From: JAYODZ01 sp965660195
GTDB lineage: Bacteria; Pseudomonadota; Alphaproteobacteria; RS24
Length of the DNA: 32,205 nucleotides
Direction of reading: 5' to 3'
NCBI GenBank assembly: GCA_965660195.1
Contig: CBFHZM010000013.1
Location: forward strand, 1 to 32,205
The notes beneath the pieces are model-generated. The model ran no database searches and was not told the DNA's origin. It saw nothing but the letters and a program-made list of their open reading frames with translations. Position 1 is the first letter of the stretch; each line of letters opens with the position of its first letter. Positions 8,190-17,877 of this stretch are shown piece by piece. The position numbers and the translations under genes are program-made.

Positions 8190-9334
8190 TGTGCTATCCT
8201 CGAGGCCGATGCATGGGCCTCTATCTCGACGGGTTGCCGGTTAGCCAGACACAGCACATAGCGACCAAGCTTGGTGACAGCGTCATGCGCGCCACAGCTA
8301 CGCGCAGCTTGGGCAGCCACTCGCAATCTATCTGGGTCGGCCATCAGACGTGATAAATAAGCAGCCAGACGCGACGGTACAAATGCCTTCTGATGCATCA
8401 CCCAAGCGCCGCCATGGTTCACCAAATCGCGCGTGTTGTGCAATTGATCGGCATCAAGCGAACCAGGTAAAGGAACCAATATGCTGGGGGCGCCGATGGC
8501 TGAAAGTTCGCTAACCGTCGAAGCGCCAGCGCGCGAAATCACCAAATGTGCACGGCGCATGCGGCGTGGCATATCGCTGAAAAAGTCTCGAATTTCGGCA
8601 TAAACTTCAGCCGCGTTGTAATCATGCAGTAGCATCGTCATATCACTTGTTTGCGCTTGATGCGTTACCCGCAAACGACGGCGTTCCTCTACCGACAGCA
8701 TGGCAATGGCTTGCGGCACGACACGGTTAAAGATCGATGCGCCTTGACTGCCACCGAATATCAACAAATCGAACGGACGCGACTGCGATAGAAAACGATA
8801 GCCGCCCTGCATCTCAGCCCGCACCAAGGGTCGAATGGGATTGCCCGTACGGCGTGTGCGCCGGCGCGCCGAGCGTGGCAGCAACAAGGTATCGCTAAAG
8901 CTGGTCGCAACAAAAGCCCCGAGCCTAGCCAATAAGCGGTTAGCGCGACCAAACACAGCATTTTGCTCATGGACCAGAACAGGAATGGCGAGAAACCGTG
9001 CCACAAAACAAGGTGCGAAAGATGGATAACCACCAAAGCCAACGACCGCGCGCGGACGAGCCCGCACCAATATAATAAAGGCAACAAAAATGCCGAATAG
9101 TAGTTTCATCATGCGCCATGGCAATTTGAAAAAGCCACCGCCATAGACGGTTGCGGCTGGCAAAATATGAAGTTTTTCCGTCCGAGACTCATCAAAATAA
9201 CGCTGACCTCTTTGATCGGTCACAAAATGTACGGCGTAGTCTTTTGCCGCGAGCTCGTCAGCCAGTGACAGGGCTGGGAACACATGTCCACCCGTACCAC
9301 CCGCAGCCAAAAGAATATAAGGGGCTGCTCTCAT
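8186..9334 (-). CDS. murG: MurG, lipid II glycosyltransferase
   Basis: MurG transfers GlcNAc from UDP-GlcNAc to lipid I on the cytoplasmic face of the inner membrane, making lipid II. The glycine-rich GGTGGH loop (residues 12-17) and the second one, GGSQGA (194-199), are the family's two diphosphate-binding loops. A hydrophobic patch around residues 78-90 fits membrane association. At 382 residues it is close to family length. It overlaps ftsW and murC by 4 bases each. Confidence 0.98.
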   Translation of the reverse strand: MRAAPYILLAAGGTGGHVFPALSLADELAAKDYAVHFVTDQRGQRYFDESRTEKLHILPAATVYGGGFFKLPWRMMKLLFGIFVAFIILVRARPRAVVGFGGYPSFAPCFVARFLAIPVLVHEQNAVFGRANRLLARLGAFVATSFSDTLLLPRSARRRTRRTGNPIRPLVRAEMQGGYRFLSQSRPFDLLIFGGSQGASIFNRVVPQAIAMLSVEERRRLRVTHQAQTSDMTMLLHDYNAAEVYAEIRDFFSDMPRRMRRAHLVISRAGASTVSELSAIGAPSILVPLPGSLDADQLHNTRDLVNHGGAWVMHQKAFVPSRLAAYLSRLMADPDRLRVAAQAARSCGAHDAVTKLGRYVLCLANRQPVEIEAHASASRIAQ

Positions 9335-10506
9335 GACACCACCTCGCGGCTCGCAACAATCCGAATTTTAGAGAGATGCACGGATGCCTCACGCTCGGCA
9401 CTGCCGCGGCGGCGCGACAAACCGATAATCATCCCGAGTGTGATCGATGTCGCAAGTAGAGAAGAACCACCATAAGACACAAATGGCAAAGTCATGCCCT
9501 TGGACGGCATCAGATTTAAATTGACCGCTAGATTAATGCATACCTGCAGGCCGAATAAGCAGGCCAAACCGGCAATCGCTAATTGCACCCAGTGGCGTCC
9601 CTCGCGGTAAACTGCTAGCGAACAGCGCCACAGCAAGCCAGCAAAAGTCGCGAGAATGGCAATTGCCAAAATAAATCCACCCTCTTCAACGGCAACGGCG
9701 AAAACATAATCTGTGTGCGCATCGGGCAAAATCGATTTGACTTGCCCATTACCAGGCCCAACACCCGTGATACCGCCGGCAGCGATAGCGTCCATCGCCT
9801 TATCGACTTGATAGGTATCGCCCGAGCTTGGATCAAGAAAGCGATCAACACGGCTTCTAACATGATCGACTTCGCTGTAGACCAAGAAGCCCAGAGCCAG
9901 ACCAATACAGCCCAGCATCGCCAAGAAGCGCAAAGACGCTCCGGCGAGAAAATAGATACAAACCCACACCAATATCAGCAGTGTCATTTGACCGACGTCG
10001 GGTTGCAACAATAAGAGGCTCGCCAACCCAATTAAGAGGACGAAGGTATAAAGCGCCCCGCTGCTGTCAAATTGGGTATTTTGCCGCGCAAACAACCAAG
10101 CACTCAGAACAGCAAAGGCTGGCTTGACGAACTCTGATGGTTGCATAGAGACGCCCGCAACATATATCCAGCGCTGCGCACCTTTAACTTCAACACCCCA
10201 TAAAAGCGTGCTCACGAGCCCGATCAGGCTGACCGCAAACAGAACAAGTGCGAAGCGACGAATATTTTGCGGTGACAGACATGAAATCGCAATCGCCAAC
10301 CCCGTGCCCAGAAAAAAGAAGACCAACTGCTTATAGGCAAAATGATAAAGCGGTAAACCGTGATGCCGCGCGACTTCTGGGCTTGCCGCCAGAGCCATTA
10401 GTAAGCCGAAGGAAATCAGCGCGCCGCAAAGACCCAATTGCCAACGATCAACGCTGAGCCACCAATCAGCCAATATGTTTCGGTTTGCGCGCGAGACGTA
10501 ACTCAT
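9331..10506 (-). CDS. ftsW: FtsW, septal peptidoglycan polymerase (SEDS family)
   Basis: FtsW is a polytopic inner-membrane SEDS glycosyltransferase that polymerises lipid II at the septum with FtsI. About ten hydrophobic helices span most of the 391 residues. The conserved SKGMTLPFVSYGGSSL motif is near the C-terminus, and a VGPGNGQVKS segment lies in the large periplasmic loop. The N-terminal tail is short. It lies between murD and murG with 4-base overlaps on both sides. Confidence 0.98.
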   Translation of the reverse strand: MSYVSRANRNILADWWLSVDRWQLGLCGALISFGLLMALAASPEVARHHGLPLYHFAYKQLVFFFLGTGLAIAISCLSPQNIRRFALVLFAVSLIGLVSTLLWGVEVKGAQRWIYVAGVSMQPSEFVKPAFAVLSAWLFARQNTQFDSSGALYTFVLLIGLASLLLLQPDVGQMTLLILVWVCIYFLAGASLRFLAMLGCIGLALGFLVYSEVDHVRSRVDRFLDPSSGDTYQVDKAMDAIAAGGITGVGPGNGQVKSILPDAHTDYVFAVAVEEGGFILAIAILATFAGLLWRCSLAVYREGRHWVQLAIAGLACLFGLQVCINLAVNLNLMPSKGMTLPFVSYGGSSLLATSITLGMIIGLSRRRGSAEREASVHLSKIRIVASREVVS

Positions 10507-11861
10507 CGGGCGTCCTCCCCGCGCAAAATTGGCATCACATAATCGCGGAAGGCGTGTCCTCGAGCCTCAAAGTTCGCAAACTGATCAAAGGACGCACAAG
10601 CCGGTGAAAACAGCACAACGGCATCGCCGCCATCACAGCGCGCATCATGAGCTGCCCGCTCGACAGCAACGCCCAATGTATGGCTAATTTCGTGCGGTAC
10701 GTTCAGCGGCGTCAAAAACTCCGCAAAAGAGTTAGCCGCCTCGCCGATCAAATAGGCATGCGCAACACCCTTTAAGTCTTCTTCCAAACCCGACAAGCCA
10801 CTCGATTTCGGCCGACCACCTGCAATCCAATAAATATTATCAAAAGCCCGCAATGCATGACCGCAAGCTTCCGCATTGGTCGCCTTACTATCATTAACGA
10901 AACGCACTCGGTTCAGCATGCCAATCGTCTGCAGGCGATGTTCGAGACCAGCAAAACAATCCAAGCCCTGCTGGATCTGTGCCGCCGTCAAACCGAGCGT
11001 TTGGCAAACTCCAATTGCCAACGCTGCATTTTGAGCATTATGTCGGCCTGGCAAATTGTCACGGAGCTGGAAGCACGCACCATCCAAGGTTTTAATTTCG
11101 GCGTCGTCGGCAAGAATTTCGGCGTTATGGCCTCGCGTGCTAACGCGTATGATTTTGCTGTCATGATGCGCCACCACAAGGGCACGTTCATATTTACCAT
11201 CGACACCACTGATAATTGCACCGTCTGAAGCCAACAGCTCAAACAAGCGCGCCTTAGCCGCAACATAGCCCTCCATCGATCCGTGGCGATCAATATGGTC
11301 CGGCGTCAAATTGGTGAGCACGACAATGTCAGGGTGCAGACGATGCAACAGATCTATCTGGTAAGACGATAACTCTAGCACCAAAAGCGTTTCGGGCGTG
11401 ACATCAAGATCCACGACTGGCACGCCAATATTGCCACCCATCGTGGCATTCAAGCCGGCATGGTGAAGAATATGAGTAACCAGGGCTGTGCAGGTCGATT
11501 TTCCATTAGTGCCCGTGATCGCGATCACCTTCTTAACTTGCCCACGGATAGCGTCGGCCAGTAAATCAATATCGCCCTCGATCGGAATATTGTGGGCCTG
11601 AACAGCGGCTACAACGGGGTGCGGCTCAGGATGCGTTAGGGCAATGCCGGGGCTCAAAATTAGGCGCTGGATGGCGCTGATATCCTCGATCGGATTTTGC
11701 AAGGCAAGACCATCGGCGCGCGCTTGGGCACGTGCCTCTGGAAGATCATCCCAGACCACAACATCATTGCCTGCCGTCACTAAGGCGTGTGCAACAGCGC
11801 GTCCCGACCGACCAAGGCCGTATACCGCTATGCGTCCGTCATAATGAGGCAGTTTGATCAT
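10503..11861 (-). CDS. murD: MurD, UDP-MurNAc-L-Ala--D-glutamate ligase
   Basis: MurD adds D-glutamate to UDP-MurNAc-L-Ala with ATP. The N-terminal IAVYGLGRSG segment (residues 11-20) binds the UDP substrate. The P-loop ITGTNGKST is at about 115-123, and HRLQTIG and VNDSKATN motifs in the second half are typical of MurD. At 452 residues it has normal length. Only three bases separate its ATG from the mraY stop, and its stop overlaps ftsW. Confidence 0.98.
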   Translation of the reverse strand: MIKLPHYDGRIAVYGLGRSGRAVAHALVTAGNDVVVWDDLPEARAQARADGLALQNPIEDISAIQRLILSPGIALTHPEPHPVVAAVQAHNIPIEGDIDLLADAIRGQVKKVIAITGTNGKSTCTALVTHILHHAGLNATMGGNIGVPVVDLDVTPETLLVLELSSYQIDLLHRLHPDIVVLTNLTPDHIDRHGSMEGYVAAKARLFELLASDGAIISGVDGKYERALVVAHHDSKIIRVSTRGHNAEILADDAEIKTLDGACFQLRDNLPGRHNAQNAALAIGVCQTLGLTAAQIQQGLDCFAGLEHRLQTIGMLNRVRFVNDSKATNAEACGHALRAFDNIYWIAGGRPKSSGLSGLEEDLKGVAHAYLIGEAANSFAEFLTPLNVPHEISHTLGVAVERAAHDARCDGGDAVVLFSPACASFDQFANFEARGHAFRDYVMPILRGEDAR

Positions 11862-11864
11862 GAC

Positions 11865-12956
11865 CTACCTCAGCTTCAAGGTCGCGAGCCCGACCAAAGC
11901 AAGAATGACAGAAATAATCCAAAAACGGATCACCACCGTGGGTTCGGCCCAACCTCGCAATTCGAAGTGGTGGTGCAAGGGCGCCATGCGGAAAACCCGC
12001 TTGCCCGTGAGCTTGAAGGATGCAACTTGCACGATCACCGAGACTGCCTCGAGCACAAACAAGCCACCAACAATCGCCAACACAACTTCGTGTTTGGTGG
12101 CGACGGCAATCGCGCCGAGCGCTGCTCCCAGCGCCAGCGACCCTGTATCCCCCATAAAAACCATGGCGGGTGGCGCGTTGAACCACAAGAAGCCCAAGCC
12201 AGCGCCGATCAAGGCGGCCGTGAAGACGGCCAGCTCACCAGCTCCAGGGACATAATGGATTTGCAAGTAGTTAGCGAAAATAACATTACCCACCAGGTAG
12301 GCAATAAAGCCAAAACTAGCTGCCGCGATCAATGTTGGTACAATCGCCAATCCGTCCAAGCCATCCGTGAGGTTGACGGCATTAGACGCCCCGACAATCA
12401 CGAACGATCCGACGAGCAAAAACAGCGGCATGCCCAACACGACCAAAGCATCTTTAAAAAATGGGAAGGCAAAACCAGTGGCCAGCTCCGTTGGCATTTG
12501 CTCGGTCAAGGCAAAGACGCTGATCACCGCTAAAATAAACTGAACGAGTAACTTCATGCGCCCAGAGACACCACGACTATTACCGTATTTAATTTTCATA
12601 TAGTCATCGATAAAGCCCAGCAGACCGAAACTCAGTGTCGTCAAAACGACAACCCAAGTAATTATATTGGTCGGGTTACCCCACAGGAATGTGGCCAGTA
12701 AAACCGAGAGCAAGATCATCAAACCACCCATGGTCGGTGTGCCAGCCTTTGCAACAATATGAGATTGCGGCCCATCTTCTCGGATCGGCTGACCCTTGCC
12801 CTGCATGCGTTTAAGATAATTGATCAACCAAGGCCCCAAAACAAAGCTCAAGACCAGAGCCGTTAAGGTTGCCCCGCCAGCGCGAAAAGTGATGTAATTA
12901 AACAAATTCGCACCTGGAACTTCTGAGAAATAGGTCGTCATTAAATAATAAAACAT
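11865..12956 (-). CDS. mraY: MraY, phospho-MurNAc-pentapeptide transferase
   Basis: MraY is an integral membrane enzyme that transfers phospho-MurNAc-pentapeptide to undecaprenyl phosphate, giving lipid I. About ten membrane helices cover the 363 residues. Family motifs visible are the FRAGGATLTAL segment near the N-terminus, GFIDDYMK with its aspartates, NLTDGLDGL, and the histidine triad segment PLHHHFE. The ATG at 12956 overlaps the murF stop as TAATG. The MFYYLM start fits the family N-terminus better than the second Met six codons in. Confidence 0.98.
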   Translation of the reverse strand: MFYYLMTTYFSEVPGANLFNYITFRAGGATLTALVLSFVLGPWLINYLKRMQGKGQPIREDGPQSHIVAKAGTPTMGGLMILLSVLLATFLWGNPTNIITWVVVLTTLSFGLLGFIDDYMKIKYGNSRGVSGRMKLLVQFILAVISVFALTEQMPTELATGFAFPFFKDALVVLGMPLFLLVGSFVIVGASNAVNLTDGLDGLAIVPTLIAAASFGFIAYLVGNVIFANYLQIHYVPGAGELAVFTAALIGAGLGFLWFNAPPAMVFMGDTGSLALGAALGAIAVATKHEVVLAIVGGLFVLEAVSVIVQVASFKLTGKRVFRMAPLHHHFELRGWAEPTVVIRFWIISVILALVGLATLKLR

Positions 12957-14410
12957 TAAGCCCCCACCTGACGCGCCTGAGGCAAACTTGGGTATGCCGA
13001 AAAGTGATCGACAATTAACCCCATTTTGCTGGCATTCGAGCCCTTCACCATAACCACGTCATGCGTCCGAATTTCCCGCTCGAGAAGAGGAATCAGATCG
13101 TTTGGTTTAGTGACATGACCTGCTTGTTTGGCTGGCGTTACCCTGTCGTGAAGGACTTGCATGAAGCGGCCCGAGGTAAACGCCAAGTCAATATTTTGTT
13201 CATTAATAACATCAGCCAAATCGCGGTGAAGCGCTTCGCTCATCGCACCTAATTCAGCCATGTCGCCCAAAACGGCGATACGCCGTCCGCCTTTTTCCAC
13301 TGGCATAGCAGCCAATGTCAGCAAAGCAGCCTGCATGGAGGCTGGATTCGCATTATAGCTTTCATCGACCAAGGTGAAGCGCGAACCATTTGGTAACGCC
13401 AGCACATGGCGTTGCCCACGGCCCGCTATGGCCTCGACTTGCGCCAGCTCAAGCCCCGCCAGCGCCAAATCAGCCCCCGCCAGTGACACCGCCGCCAAAA
13501 CGGCAAGGCTGTTGATGACCTGGTGATCACCCGCCTGCGCGATTTTGTAGGTCATGGATTGACCTAGAATATCGGCTTGAATGCAACTGCAATCGGCATG
13601 CGCCCGTGATTTCAAAACATAAGCACCCGATCGCGCCGCCAGATCCGCCGTGCGGCCGAAGGGTATGATTGTGAGATTGTGCGCCAGCGCTTGGTCTTCG
13701 AGCACGTTAAACTGCTCATTGTCGGTTGGTAGAATTGCCGCACCACCCGCTGGCATGCCTTTGAAAATTTCAGCTTTGGCTCTCGCGATCGCTTCGAGTG
13801 ACCCTAGCGCTTCGATATGCGCCGCGCTGATAGTTGTGATAATCGCGATTTCAGGCTGCACCAGACGCGACAGGGGATCAATTTCACCCGCCGCGCTCAT
13901 GCCAATTTCAAAAACAGCGAAATCGGCATCTGCCGGCAAGCGCGCCAAAGTGAGCGGCACGCCAATATGATTATTGAAAGATTTTTCAGCCGCATGGGTT
14001 TTTCCCGAATAGGCCAAAACCGACCGCAAACTCTCTTTGACGCCAGTTTTGCCAGCACTACCTGTGACTGCAATAACTCGTGCCGTAGATCTCATGCGGG
14101 CCGTGCGCGCCAAGTCATACAGCGCTGTCATAACCCGAGGCACGCGAATAAGATTTGCTTCCGGATGTTGCGCCGCGAAAGCATCGAGATGCGGGTTACC
14201 GTCTTCAACCAAGAAGGCCGCCGCTCCTGACACCAGCGCATTCTCCAAAAATGTGTGACCATCGCGTTTATCGGACAAAGCAATAAACATGTCGCCTTGT
14301 GCAATCTGACGGGTGTCAATCGAGAGCCCGAAAATATCGCCCTCCCTGTCACAGAGCCCGCCGGTCGCTGCAACAATTTCGGATATTTTCCAGAGCGGCA
14401 CTTGCTTCAT
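12956..14410 (-). CDS. murF: MurF, UDP-MurNAc-tripeptide--D-Ala-D-Ala ligase
   Basis: MurF adds the D-Ala-D-Ala made by Ddl to the UDP-muropeptide, completing the pentapeptide. The substrate-binding domain contains SIDTRQIAQGDMF (about 30-42). The P-loop TGSAGKTGVKE is at about 116-126, and DESYNANPASM marks the C-terminal domain. At 484 residues it is slightly longer than the E. coli enzyme. The ATG at 14410 overlaps the murE stop as ATGA. Confidence 0.98.
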   Translation of the reverse strand: MKQVPLWKISEIVAATGGLCDREGDIFGLSIDTRQIAQGDMFIALSDKRDGHTFLENALVSGAAAFLVEDGNPHLDAFAAQHPEANLIRVPRVMTALYDLARTARMRSTARVIAVTGSAGKTGVKESLRSVLAYSGKTHAAEKSFNNHIGVPLTLARLPADADFAVFEIGMSAAGEIDPLSRLVQPEIAIITTISAAHIEALGSLEAIARAKAEIFKGMPAGGAAILPTDNEQFNVLEDQALAHNLTIIPFGRTADLAARSGAYVLKSRAHADCSCIQADILGQSMTYKIAQAGDHQVINSLAVLAAVSLAGADLALAGLELAQVEAIAGRGQRHVLALPNGSRFTLVDESYNANPASMQAALLTLAAMPVEKGGRRIAVLGDMAELGAMSEALHRDLADVINEQNIDLAFTSGRFMQVLHDRVTPAKQAGHVTKPNDLIPLLEREIRTHDVVMVKGSNASKMGLIVDHFSAYPSLPQARQVGA

Positions 14411-15849
14411 GCGCGCCCCCCTTCTGCGAGAAAGGCCTGCGCAACATCAAGATCACTAAATGGTAAAACGTGACCATCGATAATCTGGCCCTGCTCGTGG
14501 CCTTTGCCAGCAATCAGAATAATATCGCCAGCGCCAGCGGCTTGCACAGCTGACCTGATGGCCTCGGCGCGATCCGCAATTTCCGTTGCACCATCGCAGG
14601 CACCTCGGATTTGAGCACGAATAGACGCTGGCACCTCGCCACGCGGGTTATCATCGGTAATGATAATGTGATCGGCCAACGCGCAAGCGATTGCACCCAT
14701 CATCGGACGCTTAGCCGTATCACGGTCACCACCGCAACCAAACACAACATGCAGCTGCCCCACGCAATGGGCCCGAAGCGACACCAAGGCCCGTTCGAGC
14801 GCATCGGGCGTATGAGCATAGTCAACATAGAGATGCGCGCCAGCAGCACTGGCTCCGACATAATGCATCCGACCCGTCGGCGCACCTAGTTTACGCACGC
14901 TTGCCAAAGCCGCGTCTTTTTCAACACCCGTGGCCACGGCCATGGCCAGCGCAACGGCCAGGTTTTCGCACTGAAACGCACCCACCAAAGGCATAAAACT
15001 ATCGTGGCGCTCGCCATCCCACAGAATTTGCACTGCTTGGCCCGTCGCCGTCATATCACCACCGACGACATGCAACGTCGCCTCTGGTGCTCCGACGGTG
15101 ACGACGCGCCGACCCGCCTGTTGCAGTATCGACGCCAAGCTTTGGCCAACAGCCGAACCTACACTCACCACCGCCACGCCATCTGGGGTCAACACATCCA
15201 TAAAAAGGCGAAACTTGGCTTCGCGATAGTCGTCAAATGAACCGTGATAATCCATATGGTCTTGCGTCAAATTCGTAAAACCCGCGCAGTCAACGCGCAC
15301 GCCGTCGAGACGGTTTTGCGCGAGACCGTGGCTCGACGCCTCCATGCAACAATGGCTCACATCAAGAGCAACAAGATCACGTAGCGCCGCATGCAACCGA
15401 ACCGGGTCCGGCGTAGTGTGCATTAAAGCAGCGTGGTAGCCGTCGGCCTCAACGCCCAATGTCCCAAGACTTGCCGCCTTGTGGCCAGCATGCGTCCAAA
15501 TTTGGCGCAACAGGGTAGCCACAGATGTCTTACCATTGGTTCCGGTCACCGCCGCCATAGTCGCCGGCAAAAATTCAAAGAAATTGCGAGCACATAAGGC
15601 CAGCGCCTGACGCGGATTTTCGTGCGCCAGAACGGGAACAGACTTTTGCCCCTGCACGTCGCCCGCTATAATCGCTCGCGCGCCGCGGTCGATGGCTTGA
15701 TCAATAAATGCACTGCCCTTTAATTTTACACCATCGAGCGCCGCAAACAGGAAACCAGGGAGAACCTCGCGGCTATCAGCCGTCAGCCCCAACACCTCCA
15801 GTTCGGGGCCTTGCAGGCCTGTATCTCTTAGAACATCATTGAGGCGCAT
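14407..15849 (-). CDS. murE: MurE, UDP-MurNAc-L-Ala-D-Glu--meso-DAP ligase
   Basis: MurE adds the third amino acid of the stem peptide. The P-loop TGTNGKTS is at residues 102-109, and the probable carbamylated lysine lies in REAKFRLF (Lys212). The DNPR motif (400-403) is diagnostic of enzymes that use meso-diaminopimelate rather than lysine. I placed the start at the ATG at 15849, where GAGGA lies at good distance. It gives 480 residues beginning MRLNDVL and overlaps ftsI by 14 bases. An upstream in-frame start at 15906 would add 19 residues deep inside ftsI and is unlikely. Confidence 0.97.
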   Translation of the reverse strand: MRLNDVLRDTGLQGPELEVLGLTADSREVLPGFLFAALDGVKLKGSAFIDQAIDRGARAIIAGDVQGQKSVPVLAHENPRQALALCARNFFEFLPATMAAVTGTNGKTSVATLLRQIWTHAGHKAASLGTLGVEADGYHAALMHTTPDPVRLHAALRDLVALDVSHCCMEASSHGLAQNRLDGVRVDCAGFTNLTQDHMDYHGSFDDYREAKFRLFMDVLTPDGVAVVSVGSAVGQSLASILQQAGRRVVTVGAPEATLHVVGGDMTATGQAVQILWDGERHDSFMPLVGAFQCENLAVALAMAVATGVEKDAALASVRKLGAPTGRMHYVGASAAGAHLYVDYAHTPDALERALVSLRAHCVGQLHVVFGCGGDRDTAKRPMMGAIACALADHIIITDDNPRGEVPASIRAQIRGACDGATEIADRAEAIRSAVQAAGAGDIILIAGKGHEQGQIIDGHVLPFSDLDVAQAFLAEGGRA

Positions 15850-17560
15850 CTTCGTGTCCTCGCGCCAGTCTCGGCATCGCCGCAGCTTGCGCATTGAGAG
15901 CAGCAAGCTCTGGAGATTGCGGCATGATGCCTAAAATCGGGGCGGCTCGTTCAATAATTCTGGCCGTCAAAGGCGCCGCGTTCCAACCAGAATAATTCAA
16001 CCCATGGGTTTGTTCCGTGGCTTGAGGCTCATCGAGCATAACCATCACGGCGTAACGAGGCCGATCTTGCGGAAAAGCGGCTACGAAGCTCGCTATAATT
16101 TTATCTGCCGAATAACCGCCCGCTATTGATTTGTCGGCTGAGCCAGTTTTGCCAATGACGTAATACCCATCCGCCTCACCATTTTTACCGGTCCCTCGCT
16201 CAACCACCTGGCGTAACATGGCGCGCAAACTGCTGCTGGTTTCAGGTGAAACCACACGCTGTCCAATCGGTCGTTCAACAGGGAATAAACTCGGACGATG
16301 ATACTCACCGCCATTCATAATCGCGGCGGCCGCCGACAGAAAATGCATCGGCGAGGTCGCAATGCCGTGGCCGTAAGACGTGGTAATTTGCTCCGCTTCA
16401 CCGAACCGGGCAGGAAATTTTGTTGTCGTCCTCTCCAACAGCGGCAGGTCGAGGTTATCGTATAAGCCCAACCGTACCCAGAATTCATTAATCTGATCAG
16501 CTGTCGCCAATTTAGCAATTTTGGCAGATCCTATATTAGAGGAGTAAATCAAAATTTCCGCTGGCGTCAGTGGCCGCCGTTGCGGATGCACATCGTCGGT
16601 CTGAAATTTTCCAAAATGAAGCGGCTCCGAGGTGTCGAAGGTCATATCGGACGATATCAAACCAAATTCCAACCCCATGGCGACGGTGAAAATTTTAAAG
16701 ACCGACCCCAGTTCAAACTGACCTTGGGTGGCATTGTTAAAATGCGGTTCTTGACCGGTTTGATCAGGATCATTCGGATCATAATCTGGGCCCGACACCA
16801 TCCCGATCACTTCGCCGCTCGCGACATCCATCATAATCGCGGCGCCGCGCTTGGCCTGAAACATATGCAAACCGTTCAGCAGAACATCATGCATAATGGT
16901 TTGGACACGAAGATCAATCGTGGTGCGGACGGGCCGAGACCAATCCTGCAAATCATTGATGAAATACTCCAGACCAGCCAGCCCTTTTTGATCGACATCG
17001 ACAAACCCCGTGATATGGGCAGTCGTTGCTCCGCTGGGATAAACGCGAACGACAACATCGTTGAACTGCAAATAAGGGTTACCCAAACGCAATACAGCTT
17101 GCTTTTGTGCCGGCGTCAGACGTGTTGCCAAGCGCACATTCACCCCGCGCTTCATGGTCGGCAAGAAACGCGCAAAATCGATGTCGGGAAGTGTGCGCTG
17201 CAACTCAGCCAAAACTTGATCTGGGTTTTCAATCTGCGCCGATAGGGCGACCAAATTCGACAGCACAATGTTGGTCGCCAAAACCCGACCGTTGCGATCA
17301 ATAATATCCGGACGCGAAAAAGTTTCTTGCGGCAATCGAGCTGCTGCATGAGCTTGCGATTGGACGGAAAAAGTAAGGTCAACGAGCCGCGCTGCAAATA
17401 CACCAAAGACCAGAGAGAATAAGAAAATGGCCAAGCGAGTCCGCCGACGGGTCCGCGCAACCGCGAGAGACTCGAGATTGGCAGCGTCTAGCCGCGCCAA
17501 GTCAGATCGATAGGCCGCCCAGTCGCCCCCTGGTTTAATAGTGGTGGGGCGGCGGGCCAT
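15836..17560 (-). CDS. ftsI: FtsI (PBP3), septal transpeptidase
   Basis: FtsI is the class B penicillin-binding protein that cross-links septal peptidoglycan in partnership with FtsW. It has a basic cytoplasmic tail, one membrane helix (about 42-60), a pedestal domain (from about 80), and a transpeptidase domain. The three active-site motifs are SVFK (286-289, Ser286 the nucleophile), SSN (340-342) and KTG (471-473). The total of 574 residues is normal. The ATG at 17560 overlaps the ftsL stop as TAATG. Confidence 0.98.
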   Translation of the reverse strand: MARRPTTIKPGGDWAAYRSDLARLDAANLESLAVARTRRRTRLAIFLFSLVFGVFAARLVDLTFSVQSQAHAAARLPQETFSRPDIIDRNGRVLATNIVLSNLVALSAQIENPDQVLAELQRTLPDIDFARFLPTMKRGVNVRLATRLTPAQKQAVLRLGNPYLQFNDVVVRVYPSGATTAHITGFVDVDQKGLAGLEYFINDLQDWSRPVRTTIDLRVQTIMHDVLLNGLHMFQAKRGAAIMMDVASGEVIGMVSGPDYDPNDPDQTGQEPHFNNATQGQFELGSVFKIFTVAMGLEFGLISSDMTFDTSEPLHFGKFQTDDVHPQRRPLTPAEILIYSSNIGSAKIAKLATADQINEFWVRLGLYDNLDLPLLERTTTKFPARFGEAEQITTSYGHGIATSPMHFLSAAAAIMNGGEYHRPSLFPVERPIGQRVVSPETSSSLRAMLRQVVERGTGKNGEADGYYVIGKTGSADKSIAGGYSADKIIASFVAAFPQDRPRYAVMVMLDEPQATEQTHGLNYSGWNAAPLTARIIERAAPILGIMPQSPELAALNAQAAAMPRLARGHEDAPQ

Positions 17561-17877
17561 TAGCGTAACTCCGCCGTTCCGAGGCGCAACAACTTGACGG
17601 TCTGCATGTTCTTCTCCTCGACAGCTGCGAGCAGTTGCGCGCCCGAAGCATACTCAAGCCCGAGATGCAGCTTCGACAAAGCTAACAAACGCGCAGGGTC
17701 TGACAGTCCCGAATATTCGGCGCGCAAAATCTGCGCCTGTTGTTGCTCCTCCAAAATTTGTGCCTCAAGATCGCGCAAAGCCTTAGCTTCTGCCGCGGCG
17801 CTGTAGCGAACATGATACAGTACGGCGAGCAAACCAATTAAACACAAGACTGAGCAAATATTCAGCGTCCGGATCAT
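17560..17877 (-). CDS. ftsL: FtsL, small bitopic divisome protein
   Basis: FtsL forms a coiled-coil complex with FtsB and activates FtsW-FtsI. The 105-residue protein has one membrane helix (about 5-22) followed by an Ala/Glu/Leu/Gln-rich coiled coil (about 25-60) and a short C-terminal part. Sequence conservation is low in this family, so the call relies on size, topology and position between rsmH and ftsI. The ATG at 17877 overlaps the rsmH stop as ATGA and has AGGAGA upstream. A longer in-frame start at 17931 would put 18 extra residues inside rsmH without benefit. Confidence 0.93.
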   Translation of the reverse strand: MIRTLNICSVLCLIGLLAVLYHVRYSAAAEAKALRDLEAQILEEQQQAQILRAEYSGLSDPARLLALSKLHLGLEYASGAQLLAAVEEKNMQTVKLLRLGTAELR